A DNA stretch of 34,772 nucleotides from Anaerolineales bacterium (GTDB taxonomy: Bacteria; Chloroflexota; Anaerolineae; Anaerolineales; Villigracilaceae). A program made the position numbers and the translations under genes. The first letter of the stretch is position 1. The number at the start of each line of letters is the position of its first letter. Of the stretch, positions 1 through 8,279 are shown one piece after another. The notes under the pieces are model-generated. The model saw nothing but the letters and a program-made list of their open reading frames with translations, ran no database searches and was not told the DNA's origin. The stretch is taken from the NCBI GenBank assembly GCA_014860805.1, contig JACZJB010000042.1:1-34772 (forward strand), in the 5' to 3' direction.

Positions 1-75
1 AAAAGATCTATATATTCTCATTTATTTTTTGTATGATTGCCGATACGAAAAGCTATTTTGTTTGGGAGAAAATCA

Positions 76-1017
76 ATGACGTCAAAACAGCCTTTAAAAG
101 AAACTCAAAAAAAGATATCTGAAATAATTGAAGTAATAAAAACTTTTTGGGTGCCAATAGTAGGTTTGATTGGGGCTGTAATATTAGGTGTTCAATTTCT
201 TGAACTTCTGAGAGCAAAGCCGAATTTAATCCTAGATGTTATAGTTATTTTGCTGTTTGGTACGACGCTCTTTATATTTTATTATCTTACATCGCAACGA
301 AAAAAAATGGACAATAAAAATAAGGCATTTTTTATTGTCTTAATATTAGGTGCTCTTGTTGGTGCTTTTTGGGTTAAAGGACAGGCAGCTAGGCAAACTG
401 ATTACTTCATCTTGGATGCATCTGAAAATACTGGGGAATTATTTCAGCAAGTAAGAGCAAAATTGAATCTAACATTAACGGTTGATTCGATACCAAACAA
501 CAAAGACGTAGGCTTAGCCGTTTTTGGTGGAGGAACAAGAGGAAACTATGGATGTAGCGATATTGAAGAATTAGTTCCACCTTCTCCTAAAGAAAAAAGC
601 GCTCCACAAATAGATGCTGTTGTTAATTCATTAGTAAACAATAAACCATCTGGACCAGGAAATATTCAGGGAGCTATATTATTCGTGTTGGAAAAACTAA
701 GATCTCGCCCTGGCACACCAAGGATTGTTTTAATAACTTCTGGAATCGATGAAAGCTGTGCTCGATTAGACCGAACCGCGCTTGATAAATTTGCTCAAGA
801 AAATAATTCGAGATTTGAGCTTGTTATTTTAACCGTTAATGTGAATGAGGCTGATCAAATTAAATTGAGAGCATACGCTACTAATCAGATATTAATAAAT
901 GCGGAAAACTCGGATCAAATTTCAAATAGTATTGAAGTTATTCTAAATGCACCGCCTGCATCTAGCGACATATATTATTTTGGTTATTATGGATATATAC
1001 CAACATCTGATAAATAA
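76..1017 (+). CDS. Membrane-anchored VWA-like protein
   Basis: A protein of 313 residues. Three hydrophobic segments fill the N-terminal third (roughly residues 20-45, 53-74 and 86-105). They are followed by an extracytoplasmic or cytoplasmic domain that reads like a von Willebrand factor A fold: a first strand ending in YFILDASENTG (a degenerate MIDAS-like D-x-S), a strand GLAVFGGG, an NIQGAILFVLEKL helix and a strand PRIVLITSGIDES. I chose ATG 76 because GGGAG lies 7 nt upstream; an in-frame TTG at 37 has no comparable ribosome-binding site. It is followed after a few bases by the next membrane protein, so the two are probably cotranscribed. Base composition is AT-rich like the following three genes. 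VWA assignment is by fold pattern only; the role (perhaps in surface polysaccharide assembly) is unknown. Confidence 0.7.
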   Translation: MTSKQPLKETQKKISEIIEVIKTFWVPIVGLIGAVILGVQFLELLRAKPNLILDVIVILLFGTTLFIFYYLTSQRKKMDNKNKAFFIVLILGALVGAFWVKGQAARQTDYFILDASENTGELFQQVRAKLNLTLTVDSIPNNKDVGLAVFGGGTRGNYGCSDIEELVPPSPKEKSAPQIDAVVNSLVNNKPSGPGNIQGAILFVLEKLRSRPGTPRIVLITSGIDESCARLDRTALDKFAQENNSRFELVILTVNVNEADQIKLRAYATNQILINAENSDQISNSIEVILNAPPASSDIYYFGYYGYIPTSDK

Positions 1018-1032
1018 TCATTGGCGATAATA

Positions 1033-2736
1033 ATGATGACCATTTATCAAGATGAAAAAAAAAGTGTAAATAATCGGCTCCTAATAATAATTCTTATTTC
1101 TTTTTTATTTTGGGGCATCGCATTTTTATCTGGCGCACAATTGAATTCGTGGGACGGATTGACCCATATTTTCTTTTCTAAAGGTTATGCAGATAATTGG
1201 TGGAGTGTTTGGGATGATAGATGGTACGGAGGCTTCAATAAGGCTTCTTATCCACCGTTGGCGCACCAACTGGTAGCGCTTCTTATTATTATTACAGGCA
1301 AAATTGAGTTGTCCTACAGTATTATCTTATGGCTCTTCCTAACGATATTCCCTTTGGCTGTTTATAGATTTTCGAGAGTATTTATTAATGCAGATGGAAG
1401 CTTGATAGCTGCATTTCTTTCAATATTTCTACCCTCTATTAGAGTAATGACCTTTGTATTTGGCCAATTTGCTGGATTTGCAAGTTTGACATTTTTGCTT
1501 TTGTCTATATCATCATATTCGATTTTTATGAGGCAGCGCTCATTGCTGGCTGGCTGTGTATCGGTTGGTTGGCTTGGATGTGTTGTTGCTTCTCATACAA
1601 ACACATTTTTCTTTTTAGCACCGCTGCTTTTTGTTGTTACAGGTCTATATCTTTTTAATGTTTTGAAAATTTCTTTAAAACAAAAGTTGGTTAGTAATTT
1701 AATAATTATTTCTTTGTACTTACTAATTTCCGCGATTATCATACTGCCTTTTTGGCTATGGTTTTTGGATTACAGGATGCAGACTCCTATTATGCATCCA
1801 AGTCGATGGAACCTATTATCGTTAGTGGGAACTGGGATATTTCGCCTTTATTTTTTAGACATGTATGACTACCTGCTTTTAGCATATTTGGTATTAGCAA
1901 TTGGATTATTTAGAGATAGAAGCTACTTGCTGTTATTCTTTTGCTTTTCAATTTATTTTTTACTTGGCTTAGGAGGTAGTACTGATCTGCCCAATATTGT
2001 TTTTGGAAAAGATTGGGAATGGCTTACCTATGAACGGTTCAGCGTCTGGGCATCAGTTATTTCATTGCCTATGATCGGTTATGGACTTCAAAGTTTGCAA
2101 GTCCCTTCTTTGAGATTTTTATTAAAGGTCTTTGTTTTGATAAGCGTACTTAATGCGTTCATATGGCTTTTTAATCCTAGCATTAATCAAATGACAAGGC
2201 AACGAATGGATTTAAGTTCTGTGTATGAAGTGTTCAATAGCAATACACAGTGCAAAAATAGATTCTTAACCTTGGGATTCGATTATCAACTACCCGAATT
2301 TTCTATTTATACGAATGCAAGAACTCTTGATGGATTATGGCATACTGCAAGAACAGATGATTTTCTGCGACAAAGTGGAATGGGCTCGTTGGACACAGCT
2401 TTATACTGGGGAAATGGAGAAAACCTTCTGAGAGAATTTCTCGCAAGGAAAGATTTAGTTCCAGCAAGATGCATTTTTCTCAATGAGACAAATTTGTTGA
2501 ATGCTATGAAATATAGAACTATATTAATTGAAACAGGATGGCGTCAAGAAAAGATCGATGGGAGTCTGATTTCTTATTGGGTAAGAAGTTATGAGATTCT
2601 TGCCCAAGAAAATTCAGAACCAAAGGATGGATCTTTGAATTTGCAGATTTTATTGTGGGGTATTTTGCCAATATTTAATCTATGTCTAACAATTTTTGCT
2701 GAGGTAGTAAGGTGTAAGGTTGCCTCATGCGAATAA
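1033..2736 (+). CDS. Large polytopic membrane protein, PTPS-related/GT-C-like
   Basis: About 567 residues with roughly ten to twelve membrane segments and a soluble C-terminal part of about 150 residues. The first loop carries SWDGLTHIFFSKGYADNWW and then RWYGGF, with SYPPLAHQL. This layout resembles the bacterial membrane family named 6-pyruvoyl-tetrahydropterin synthase-related and other GT-C-type sugar transferases, where a long periplasmic first loop carries acidic catalytic residues. The start is uncertain: ATG 1033 and ATG 1036 are both possible, an in-frame TTG lies at 1021, and no clear ribosome-binding site is visible. The 3' end overlaps the next gene by 10 nt, indicating translational coupling. 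Given the two glycosyltransferases that follow, a role in transferring a lipid-linked sugar is inferred, not shown. Confidence 0.72.
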   Translation: MMTIYQDEKKSVNNRLLIIILISFLFWGIAFLSGAQLNSWDGLTHIFFSKGYADNWWSVWDDRWYGGFNKASYPPLAHQLVALLIIITGKIELSYSIILWLFLTIFPLAVYRFSRVFINADGSLIAAFLSIFLPSIRVMTFVFGQFAGFASLTFLLLSISSYSIFMRQRSLLAGCVSVGWLGCVVASHTNTFFFLAPLLFVVTGLYLFNVLKISLKQKLVSNLIIISLYLLISAIIILPFWLWFLDYRMQTPIMHPSRWNLLSLVGTGIFRLYFLDMYDYLLLAYLVLAIGLFRDRSYLLLFFCFSIYFLLGLGGSTDLPNIVFGKDWEWLTYERFSVWASVISLPMIGYGLQSLQVPSLRFLLKVFVLISVLNAFIWLFNPSINQMTRQRMDLSSVYEVFNSNTQCKNRFLTLGFDYQLPEFSIYTNARTLDGLWHTARTDDFLRQSGMGSLDTALYWGNGENLLREFLARKDLVPARCIFLNETNLLNAMKYRTILIETGWRQEKIDGSLISYWVRSYEILAQENSEPKDGSLNLQILLWGILPIFNLCLTIFAEVVRCKVASCE

Positions 2737-3893
2737 TAGCAATAACTACCTTTTCTCCGAGTCGAAATGTTCTTAGCTCATTTGGCTATCAGTGCATAAA
2801 AGGTTTTTTGAAAATTCCTGAAGTGCGAGAAGTAGTTGTTCTTGGCGATAAGATATTTCAAGGTGATGAAATTCTAAAAAACGAGAAGGTAGTTGTTGAT
2901 CGATGTTGGGAGCCTAATTCTTTACTTAATCTAATAGCAATTGTATATAAAGTGATATGTTATTCTCCAGATATTGTCTGGGTTAACTTTCAATACACTT
3001 TATTTGGCCCGAGTTTTTTGTCGGCGTTCTTGGGCTTGTTTAGCATCCCTTTGTTGAGGCTGATGGGATATCCTGTTGTGACGGTTTTGCATAACTACTA
3101 CGGCGCAATAGATATTAGCAAGTTGGGGATACGTAGAGATAAAATAATTAAGTGCCTCATGAAAATATTAGACCCAATAATAATGTGGGCAATTGTTGGG
3201 TCTAATAAAATATTTGTAATGACTAAGGAGTATTTGTGTGACTTAAAAAACAGATATCCTTTTGCTAATGTTGAATTTGCGGAACAAGATTTGTGGGATG
3301 TCCCAGGTTACCGACAAGTAAACCATAATACTAAAAATATTTTAACGTTTGGCTATTTTGGAACATATAAAAAGCTCGAGCCCCTTTTAGATGTATTCCC
3401 TAAAATTCAAGTGGCTTTTCCAATTTCTAAACTGATTATTGCTGGGCAAAGTCATCCCCAAACCCCAAATTATCTTGACAATGTGCTTCTTCAATACTCT
3501 GCTACTACGGGTGTTCTTTACAAAGGCTATATCCAAAACAATGATTTAGATAAACTGTTTTGGGATGCCAATGTCGTTGTACTAACAAATAGCGTGGTTA
3601 CTGGCAGTTCTACTGTTTTGAGGTTTGCATCGTGTTTTGGGCGTGGAATAATTACTCCAAGTGTCGATGAGTATGACGGTTTAGATGAAGGGCTTTGGGG
3701 TGTAAAAAAATATATAGAAGGAGATCGAGAACAGCTTTTAGAAAATATCTTAACCGTCTTGTCTAGTACGGATTTGCAAATGTCATTGAGTCAAAAGAAT
3801 TACAAACAAGCTGTTTTAGGAGAAGGGCTTTTTATTTCTGCGCACGGGAAAGTTTTTAGAGAATTAATATCTGCCAGACAAAAAAATATATAA
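2727..3893 (+). CDS. Glycosyltransferase, GT-B fold, GT4-like
   Basis: 388 residues. The N-terminal half has alternating hydrophobic strands typical of a GT-B acceptor domain (MRIIAITTFSPSRNVL; DIVWVNFQYTLFGPSF; YPVVTVLHNYYG). The C-terminal half begins with a nucleotide-sugar domain strand NILTFGYFGTYKKLEPLLDVF, then KLIIAGQSH, and a late loop VTGSSTVLRFASCFGRGII in the place where GT4 enzymes recognise the donor sugar; the classical E-x7-E motif is not obvious. The start codon lies inside the end of the upstream membrane protein gene. The substrate cannot be told from sequence. Its position between a membrane sugar-transferase-like protein and a GT2 enzyme points to surface polysaccharide or glycolipid synthesis. 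Confidence 0.82.
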   Translation: MRIIAITTFSPSRNVLSSFGYQCIKGFLKIPEVREVVVLGDKIFQGDEILKNEKVVVDRCWEPNSLLNLIAIVYKVICYSPDIVWVNFQYTLFGPSFLSAFLGLFSIPLLRLMGYPVVTVLHNYYGAIDISKLGIRRDKIIKCLMKILDPIIMWAIVGSNKIFVMTKEYLCDLKNRYPFANVEFAEQDLWDVPGYRQVNHNTKNILTFGYFGTYKKLEPLLDVFPKIQVAFPISKLIIAGQSHPQTPNYLDNVLLQYSATTGVLYKGYIQNNDLDKLFWDANVVVLTNSVVTGSSTVLRFASCFGRGIITPSVDEYDGLDEGLWGVKKYIEGDREQLLENILTVLSSTDLQMSLSQKNYKQAVLGEGLFISAHGKVFRELISARQKNI

Positions 3894-3914
3894 GTTGGAT
3901 ACTTATTGCGTGAT

Positions 3915-4640
3915 ATGGGTAAATCAATGTATATGCTTTCAATTGTAATTCCTACTTATAATGAAGAAAAACGACTACAACCAACAATATTGGCAGCTAT
4001 TGAGTATTTGAACTCACGAGGTTTAATTGGCGAAATTATCATCTCTGATGACGGTAGTAATGATGAAACTATAAGAATTGCCACTAAACTTTTAAAAAAT
4101 GTACCATCAATAATTATTACTGATTTCACTCATCATGGAAAAGGTTGGGCTGTTCGGAAGGGGGTGCTAGCTTCTAGAGGTGATATGGTGCTTTTTGCCG
4201 ATGCTGACTTGAGTACTCCATTTATTATGTTAGATTCTATGGTTCCTTGGCTTTTGAAGGGTTATAGTTGTGTTATCGGTATTAGAAAGAAACAGCTGTT
4301 CAAAAGATATTCTCAACCGCTTTGGCGTTTTTTGCTTGGATGGGGTTATCTTCATATTGCTAATTTTGCATTAGGAATCTCTTATGAAGATATTAATTGT
4401 GGATTTAAGATTTTTGAAGGCAAAACTGCACGGAAGCTATTTTCTTTACAACAACAATGGGGCTGGGAATTCGATGCAGAAATTCTTTTTCTTGCAAGTA
4501 GATTTAGTTTTAAGGTAAAAGAAGTGCCAGTTATATGGCATCACAAGAATGGGTCAAAGATTGATGCTTGGAATGATATATTGCGAACTATATTTTTTCT
4601 AGGTCAAATTCGTTTGAAGATATGGTTCAATCGATATTGA
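3915..4640 (+). CDS. Glycosyltransferase family 2, dolichyl-phosphate glucosyltransferase-like
   Basis: About 241 residues, a complete GT-A catalytic domain. It opens with LSIVIPTYNEEKRL, has IIISDDGSNDET (nucleotide contact), then HGKGWAVRKGVLASRGDMV and the metal-binding DADLSTP. The late region EDINCGFKIFEG and WGWEFDAEILFLA matches ALG5-type and polyprenyl-phosphate glycosyltransferases, which move a sugar from a nucleotide donor to a lipid phosphate carrier. There is no C-terminal membrane anchor beyond a short hydrophobic stretch. Start is ambiguous: ATG 3915, 3927 and 3933 are in frame and none has a strong ribosome-binding site; the conserved domain begins at 3933. It is the last gene of the AT-rich block. 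Confidence 0.85.
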   Translation: MGKSMYMLSIVIPTYNEEKRLQPTILAAIEYLNSRGLIGEIIISDDGSNDETIRIATKLLKNVPSIIITDFTHHGKGWAVRKGVLASRGDMVLFADADLSTPFIMLDSMVPWLLKGYSCVIGIRKKQLFKRYSQPLWRFLLGWGYLHIANFALGISYEDINCGFKIFEGKTARKLFSLQQQWGWEFDAEILFLASRFSFKVKEVPVIWHHKNGSKIDAWNDILRTIFFLGQIRLKIWFNRY

Positions 4641-4720
4641 GCGGGGCATAACGGGAAAACAAATGCTTATCGGAACAGAATCAACCATCCCTTAAGTAAG
4701 AAGCGGTAAAATCATTCCCA

Positions 4721-5749
4721 ATGACACCGACCTTCGCATATTCCCTCATCCTTGTCCTCTCCTATCTCGGCGTGTGGATCATCCGCCGTTATGCCGAAAA
4801 ACGCAGTATTTTAGATCACCCCAACGAACGCAGTTTACATTCCACGCCCACGCCGCGCGGCGGAGGGTTGATGATCGTGCTGCTCGTGACGGCGGCTGGT
4901 TTGTGGGCCGTGTACGAAGCGGGCTTCACCCGTGGATTGATCTACATCGTCTGCGGGCTGGTCATTGCATGGCTGGGCTGGCGCGACGACCTGCATTCGC
5001 TTTCGCCGCGTTTGCGTTTTGGCGTGCAAAGCCTCGTTGCGCTGGCGTCTGTGCTCGGGCTGGGATATTTCAAATCGGTCACCATCCCCTTGTTCGGAGA
5101 ATTGCAACTTGGCGTGGTGGGCTTCGTCATCACTTTTTTTTGGATCGTTGGCCTAGCCAACGCCTACAACTTCATGGACGGTATTGACGGCCTTGCGGGC
5201 GGCGTGGCGTTTGCGGGCGGCATCGGCTGGATGGTGCTTTCCGTGAACATGGAAAACACTTTCGCATTTTGGGTCGCGCTTGCGGTTTCAGCCAGCAGCC
5301 TGGGCTTTCTTTTGCATAACTGGTCGCCTGCAAAAATTTTTATGGGTGACGTTTCCAGCACTTTCCTCGGCTACACCTTTGCCGTCCTGCCGTTGCTTGC
5401 CGCAGACGAGGGCGGCGACGTGCTCATGCTCGGCACGCTTTTGATGTGGACCATCATCATGGATGCGGGTGTCACCTTCATTCAACGCGCGCTTCGGCGG
5501 GAAAACGTCCTCGCTGCGCACCGCACGCATGTCTATCAACGGCTCGTGGCGGGCGGCTATTCACACGGGACCATCAGCTTCATGTTCATCGTCCTCACCT
5601 TCGTCGCCGTCAGGCTCACCCTCGCATGGTCGCAAGGCGCAGTCATCGCCCCCGTCCTCATCATCATCGGTCTGCCCGCCATTTGGGTCGTCCTTTATCG
5701 TCATGCAACTCAGTTATTAAACACGACGGACACAAAGGACACGAAGTGA
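4721..5749 (+). CDS. WecA/WbpL-like undecaprenyl-phosphate glycosyl-1-phosphate transferase
   Basis: 342 residues with about ten to eleven membrane helices. Family motifs are intact: DHPNERSLHSTPTPRGGG near residue 32, NAYNFMDGIDGLAGG (the DD-type catalytic/metal loop), KIFMGDVSSTFLGY (UDP-sugar loop) and AAHRTHVYQRL (the HIHH-like region). These enzymes transfer a sugar-1-phosphate from a UDP-sugar to undecaprenyl phosphate in the cytoplasmic membrane, the first step of O-antigen-like or teichoic-type polymer synthesis. The MGDVSSTFLGY form is closer to WbpL/WecA than to MraY. The gene is clearly richer in G+C than the four genes before it. The final residues (NTTDTKDTK) come from a low-complexity stretch of the kind seen in dispersed repeats, so the true conserved C-terminus ends a little earlier. 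A TAAAAT box 8 nt before the ATG suggests leaderless expression. Confidence 0.9.
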   Translation: MTPTFAYSLILVLSYLGVWIIRRYAEKRSILDHPNERSLHSTPTPRGGGLMIVLLVTAAGLWAVYEAGFTRGLIYIVCGLVIAWLGWRDDLHSLSPRLRFGVQSLVALASVLGLGYFKSVTIPLFGELQLGVVGFVITFFWIVGLANAYNFMDGIDGLAGGVAFAGGIGWMVLSVNMENTFAFWVALAVSASSLGFLLHNWSPAKIFMGDVSSTFLGYTFAVLPLLAADEGGDVLMLGTLLMWTIIMDAGVTFIQRALRRENVLAAHRTHVYQRLVAGGYSHGTISFMFIVLTFVAVRLTLAWSQGAVIAPVLIIIGLPAIWVVLYRHATQLLNTTDTKDTK

Positions 5750-5758
5750 TTCGATTGA

Positions 5759-5786
5759 GAATTACGAATTACGCATCACGAAATAT
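5759..5786. repeat. Degenerate heptamer tandem repeat
   Basis: Four adjacent 7-mers lie between the two genes: GAATTAC, GAATTAC, GCATCAC, GAAATAT. The first two are identical, and the third and fourth match at 5 and 4 positions. Similar heptamer runs occur at 7870-7890 and 9707-9727. They look like fragments of a dispersed low-complexity repeat family placed at gene ends. Confidence 0.5.
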
Positions 5787-5792
5787 TTTCTC

Positions 5793-7865
5793 ATGCTCAA
5801 ACGGATAAAGATCCTCGCCTCTCTCTCCCTTGAACTTGGTCTGCGTTGGTCAGCCTTTCGCCTTGCCTACGCATTTCGCCACCGCAGCGGACTCATCCGC
5901 CTGCAAATGCCGCAATATAAATGGACAGACCGTCCGCTGGCGACGTGGTTAAAGAAAAACATCCCCTCCGAATCAACCGCCTACGCCGAATGGCGCAAAG
6001 CCAATGCACCAAAAATTTTCTTTGATGAAAACACTGGTGGTCGAGTAGCGCGGACGGTTTTCCCGCGCGTATCGAGACCACCTATTGAAGAAGCCGACCG
6101 CATCCTCAACGGCGAGATCAAATTCTTTTCTCACGAATATCAACGAACAGGCTTCCCTCCCGTTTGGAACGATGGACAACAAAAACACTGGTCCCAAATC
6201 TCCGACGACTCAGATACCGACATCAAATTTATCTGGGAACCGAATCGTTTTGCCTTCATCTACACCCTCGTCCGCGCCTATGCTGCCACGAACGACGAAA
6301 AATATCCACAAGCCTTCTGGCAATTGATTCAAGATTGGGCTGAACACAATCCACCCAACACTGGCGCCAACTGGAAAGATGGACAAGAGATCGCCTTGCG
6401 TCTCATGGCATGGACATTCGGCTTCTATGCCTTCATCCATTCCCCATCCACCACGCCTCAGCAGATTTCCCAATTCACGCAACTCGTCGCCGCCCAAGCT
6501 GAACGCATCCACAAGAACATAGGCTACGCCATCTCCACCCGCAGCAATCACACTATCAGCGAAGCCTTCGGCCTGTGGATGGTCGGTCTGCTTTTCCCTG
6601 AACTCAAAGACTCCGAAAAATATTTCACCCTTGGCCAAAAACTGCTCGAAGAAGAAGCCGCCAAACAGATCTTCCCCGATGGAAGTTATGCAATGTACTC
6701 GCTCAACTATCATCGTTTCATTCTTCATATTTATTTGTACGCTATCAAACTTGGTGAACTCAACCATTTTCCAGAGCGAAGTCTCCCTGTGGGACTTTCC
6801 ATTTCCCTCAAAACCTCAATCTCCAATTCCATTAATTACCTCTCCAACCTCATCGACCCCGCCACAGGCCAAATGCCCGTCTACGGCTCAAACGATGGAG
6901 CACTTGTCCTCCCTCTGAACAATTGTGATTTCACCGATTACCGTCCGCTGTTGCAATTGGGTTCGGTTATTACGACAGGTGAGCGCATGTTTGAGTCAGG
7001 CGAATGGGATGAAGATGTGTTTTGGTTATGTGGAGAGAATCCCCTCTCCCAGCGGGAGAGGGTGTCCGAAGGACGGGTGAGGGAGAAATTCCAATCATCC
7101 TTCCCTGATGGCGGTACCTACATCCTTCGCAACGAAAACTCCCGCGCTGTCATCCGCTGCACAGACTTCACCTCCCGTCCCTCCCACGCCGACCAGCTCC
7201 ACGTGGATCTGTGGATGGGCAGCGACAACATCGCCATTGATGCTGGAACCTATCTCTACAGCGGCGAAGGCATCTGGCGCAACGGACTCGCGCGCACGTC
7301 CGCACACAACACGGTGACCGTAGATGGTAAAGATCAAATGTCCATGGCCAGCCGCTTCACGTGGACGGATTGGGCAAAAGGCAAAGTATTGCAGCATGGC
7401 GATAATCTCTGGGTAGGGGAGCAGGATGGGTATAAACCTGTCACTCATAAACGCACGGTCATGTCACTGGATGGGGATAGATGGTTGGTGATCGATAATC
7501 TCGACGCAGATGAATCGCATCAATACATACTTCATTGGTTGTTGAATGATGTGCCGTTCACAGAAAGCAAAAACTCGATTTATCTAAAGTATGAATCGAG
7601 TACATACAAAATTCAAACGGGTTTACTCGGCGGTGAGGCGAAATTTTCCACCGTCCGCGCCGACGCCAACTCCACGCGCGGGTGGTGCTCGCGATATTAT
7701 GGTCACAAAGAACCTGCGATTTCTCTCTTGCTCGAAGCGAATCTACCTAAAGTATGTTTTTGGACATTCTTCGGGTTTGAAAATGATTCGGTTGAATTGA
7801 GGAAAGATGTGTTGCGGGTAAATGGAACGGAGATCAAATTAACGACGATGGACGACAGACGCTAG
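5793..7865 (+). CDS. Heparinase II/III family protein
   Basis: 690 residues. The N-terminal two thirds form an alpha/alpha-toroid type domain: Trp- and Tyr-rich, with FIWEPNRFAFIYTLVRAY, ALRLMAWTFGFYAFI, TRSNHTISEAFGLWMVG and SYAMYSLNYHRFILHIYLYA. The C-terminal beta-sandwich domain starts near FPDGGTYILRNENSRAVI and contains RPSHADQLHVDLW, IDAGTYLYSGEG and LARTSAHNTVTVDG, which are hallmark Hepar_II_III segments. Members are polysaccharide lyases for uronic acid polymers. When located in glycan-synthesis clusters, as here behind a WecA-like gene, they may trim or modify the exported polymer. There is no signal peptide. An in-frame palindromic repeat (7042-7082) inserts about 14 residues at the junction of the two domains. 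The last codons (MDDRR) lie in a hairpin repeat. Confidence 0.88.
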   Translation: MLKRIKILASLSLELGLRWSAFRLAYAFRHRSGLIRLQMPQYKWTDRPLATWLKKNIPSESTAYAEWRKANAPKIFFDENTGGRVARTVFPRVSRPPIEEADRILNGEIKFFSHEYQRTGFPPVWNDGQQKHWSQISDDSDTDIKFIWEPNRFAFIYTLVRAYAATNDEKYPQAFWQLIQDWAEHNPPNTGANWKDGQEIALRLMAWTFGFYAFIHSPSTTPQQISQFTQLVAAQAERIHKNIGYAISTRSNHTISEAFGLWMVGLLFPELKDSEKYFTLGQKLLEEEAAKQIFPDGSYAMYSLNYHRFILHIYLYAIKLGELNHFPERSLPVGLSISLKTSISNSINYLSNLIDPATGQMPVYGSNDGALVLPLNNCDFTDYRPLLQLGSVITTGERMFESGEWDEDVFWLCGENPLSQRERVSEGRVREKFQSSFPDGGTYILRNENSRAVIRCTDFTSRPSHADQLHVDLWMGSDNIAIDAGTYLYSGEGIWRNGLARTSAHNTVTVDGKDQMSMASRFTWTDWAKGKVLQHGDNLWVGEQDGYKPVTHKRTVMSLDGDRWLVIDNLDADESHQYILHWLLNDVPFTESKNSIYLKYESSTYKIQTGLLGGEAKFSTVRADANSTRGWCSRYYGHKEPAISLLLEANLPKVCFWTFFGFENDSVELRKDVLRVNGTEIKLTTMDDRR
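7042..7082. repeat. Dispersed palindromic repeat inserted in frame in a coding region
   Basis: CCCTCTCCC (7042-7050), loop AGC, GGGAGAGGG (7054-7062) is a perfect 9-bp inverted repeat. It is followed by GTCC-GAA-GGAC (7064-7074) and then GGGTGAGGG. This arrangement is a very common dispersed intergenic repeat type in bacterial genomes. Here it is translated in frame as PLSQRERVSEGRVRE within the heparinase-family gene, without breaking the reading frame. Confidence 0.7.
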
Positions 7866-7890
7866 ACTATCGTCCATCGTCCACGGTCAT
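7844..7890. repeat. Hairpin and heptamer repeat over the stop codon
   Basis: GACGATGGACGA (7844-7855) pairs perfectly with TCGTCCATCGTC (7870-7881), giving a 12-bp stem with a 14-nt loop that includes the stop codon of the upstream gene. The right arm is itself a run of heptamers (TCGTCCA, TCGTCCA, CGGTCAT). There is no T-run, so this is a repeat that could act as a 3'-end stabiliser rather than a standard terminator. The convergent gene on the other strand stops at 7887. Confidence 0.6.
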
Positions 7891-8225
7891 TCCTTCTCCG
7901 TCAGGTAGTGGAGCAGGATCAAGCCGAGGCCTAGAAAAAGCGGGACGAAGCCGCCCAGCATCCACGGTCCGAGGTGAAGCGGGTAATTGTTGCCAGAGTC
8001 AAAGCCTAATGGGTAGAGTCCCAACGAAAGAGCGAATCCAAGCGCGGCGATGACAATTCCCCAGCGCAGCAAACCTTTTTTGCCAGATTTGCTTTCGGGG
8101 CGGGATAATCCCTTTTCGGCAAGTGCGATGGTTTCCTTGTAATTCATGTAACGCATGAAGGCGAGAAAACCGAAGATAATGGCGAGAACGCCGACGACAC
8201 CGAGGCAGGGAATGAGATCGTTCAT
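7887..8225 (-). CDS. Small membrane protein, DUF6249-like
   Basis: 112 residues with three predicted membrane helices (near residues 5-25, 55-75 and 84-105), separated by a cytoplasmic stretch YKETIALAEKGLSRPESKSGKK. The YKExIALAEKGL pattern followed by a basic linker and two more helices is typical of short conserved membrane proteins (DUF6249-like) that often lie close to ECF sigma/anti-sigma genes. I chose ATG 8225 because AAAGGA lies 6 nt upstream; an in-frame TTG at 8231 overlaps that ribosome-binding site. It lies downstream of the DUF4097 gene, after a strong terminator-like hairpin, so its transcription may depend on read-through. Function unknown. Confidence 0.72.
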   Translation of the reverse strand: MNDLIPCLGVVGVLAIIFGFLAFMRYMNYKETIALAEKGLSRPESKSGKKGLLRWGIVIAALGFALSLGLYPLGFDSGNNYPLHLGPWMLGGFVPLFLGLGLILLHYLTEKE

Positions 8226-8246
8226 GAGCAATCCTTTATAAAAATT

Positions 8247-8274
8247 CAGGGACTGGAGATCTCTCCAGTCCCTG
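8247..8274 (-). terminator. Rho-independent terminator after the DUF4097 gene
   Basis: A perfect 13-bp inverted repeat (CAGGGACTGGAGA / TCTCCAGTCCCTG) with a 2-nt centre. On the - strand it begins 5 nt after the stop codon at 8280 and is followed by AATTTTTA. It also has T-rich sequence on the + side. Confidence 0.8.
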
Positions 8275-8279
8275 TTATT

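Noticed and set aside
5720-5749. Functional C-terminal tail NTTDTKDTK on the WecA-like protein
   Set aside because: The sequence resembles low-complexity repeat DNA that happens to be in frame. I do not regard it as a conserved domain.
4774-5808. Several open frames of 60-140 codons on both strands inside the WecA-like gene
   Set aside because: They are Arg/His/Pro-rich shadows of a G+C-rich real gene, without ribosome-binding sites or family motifs.
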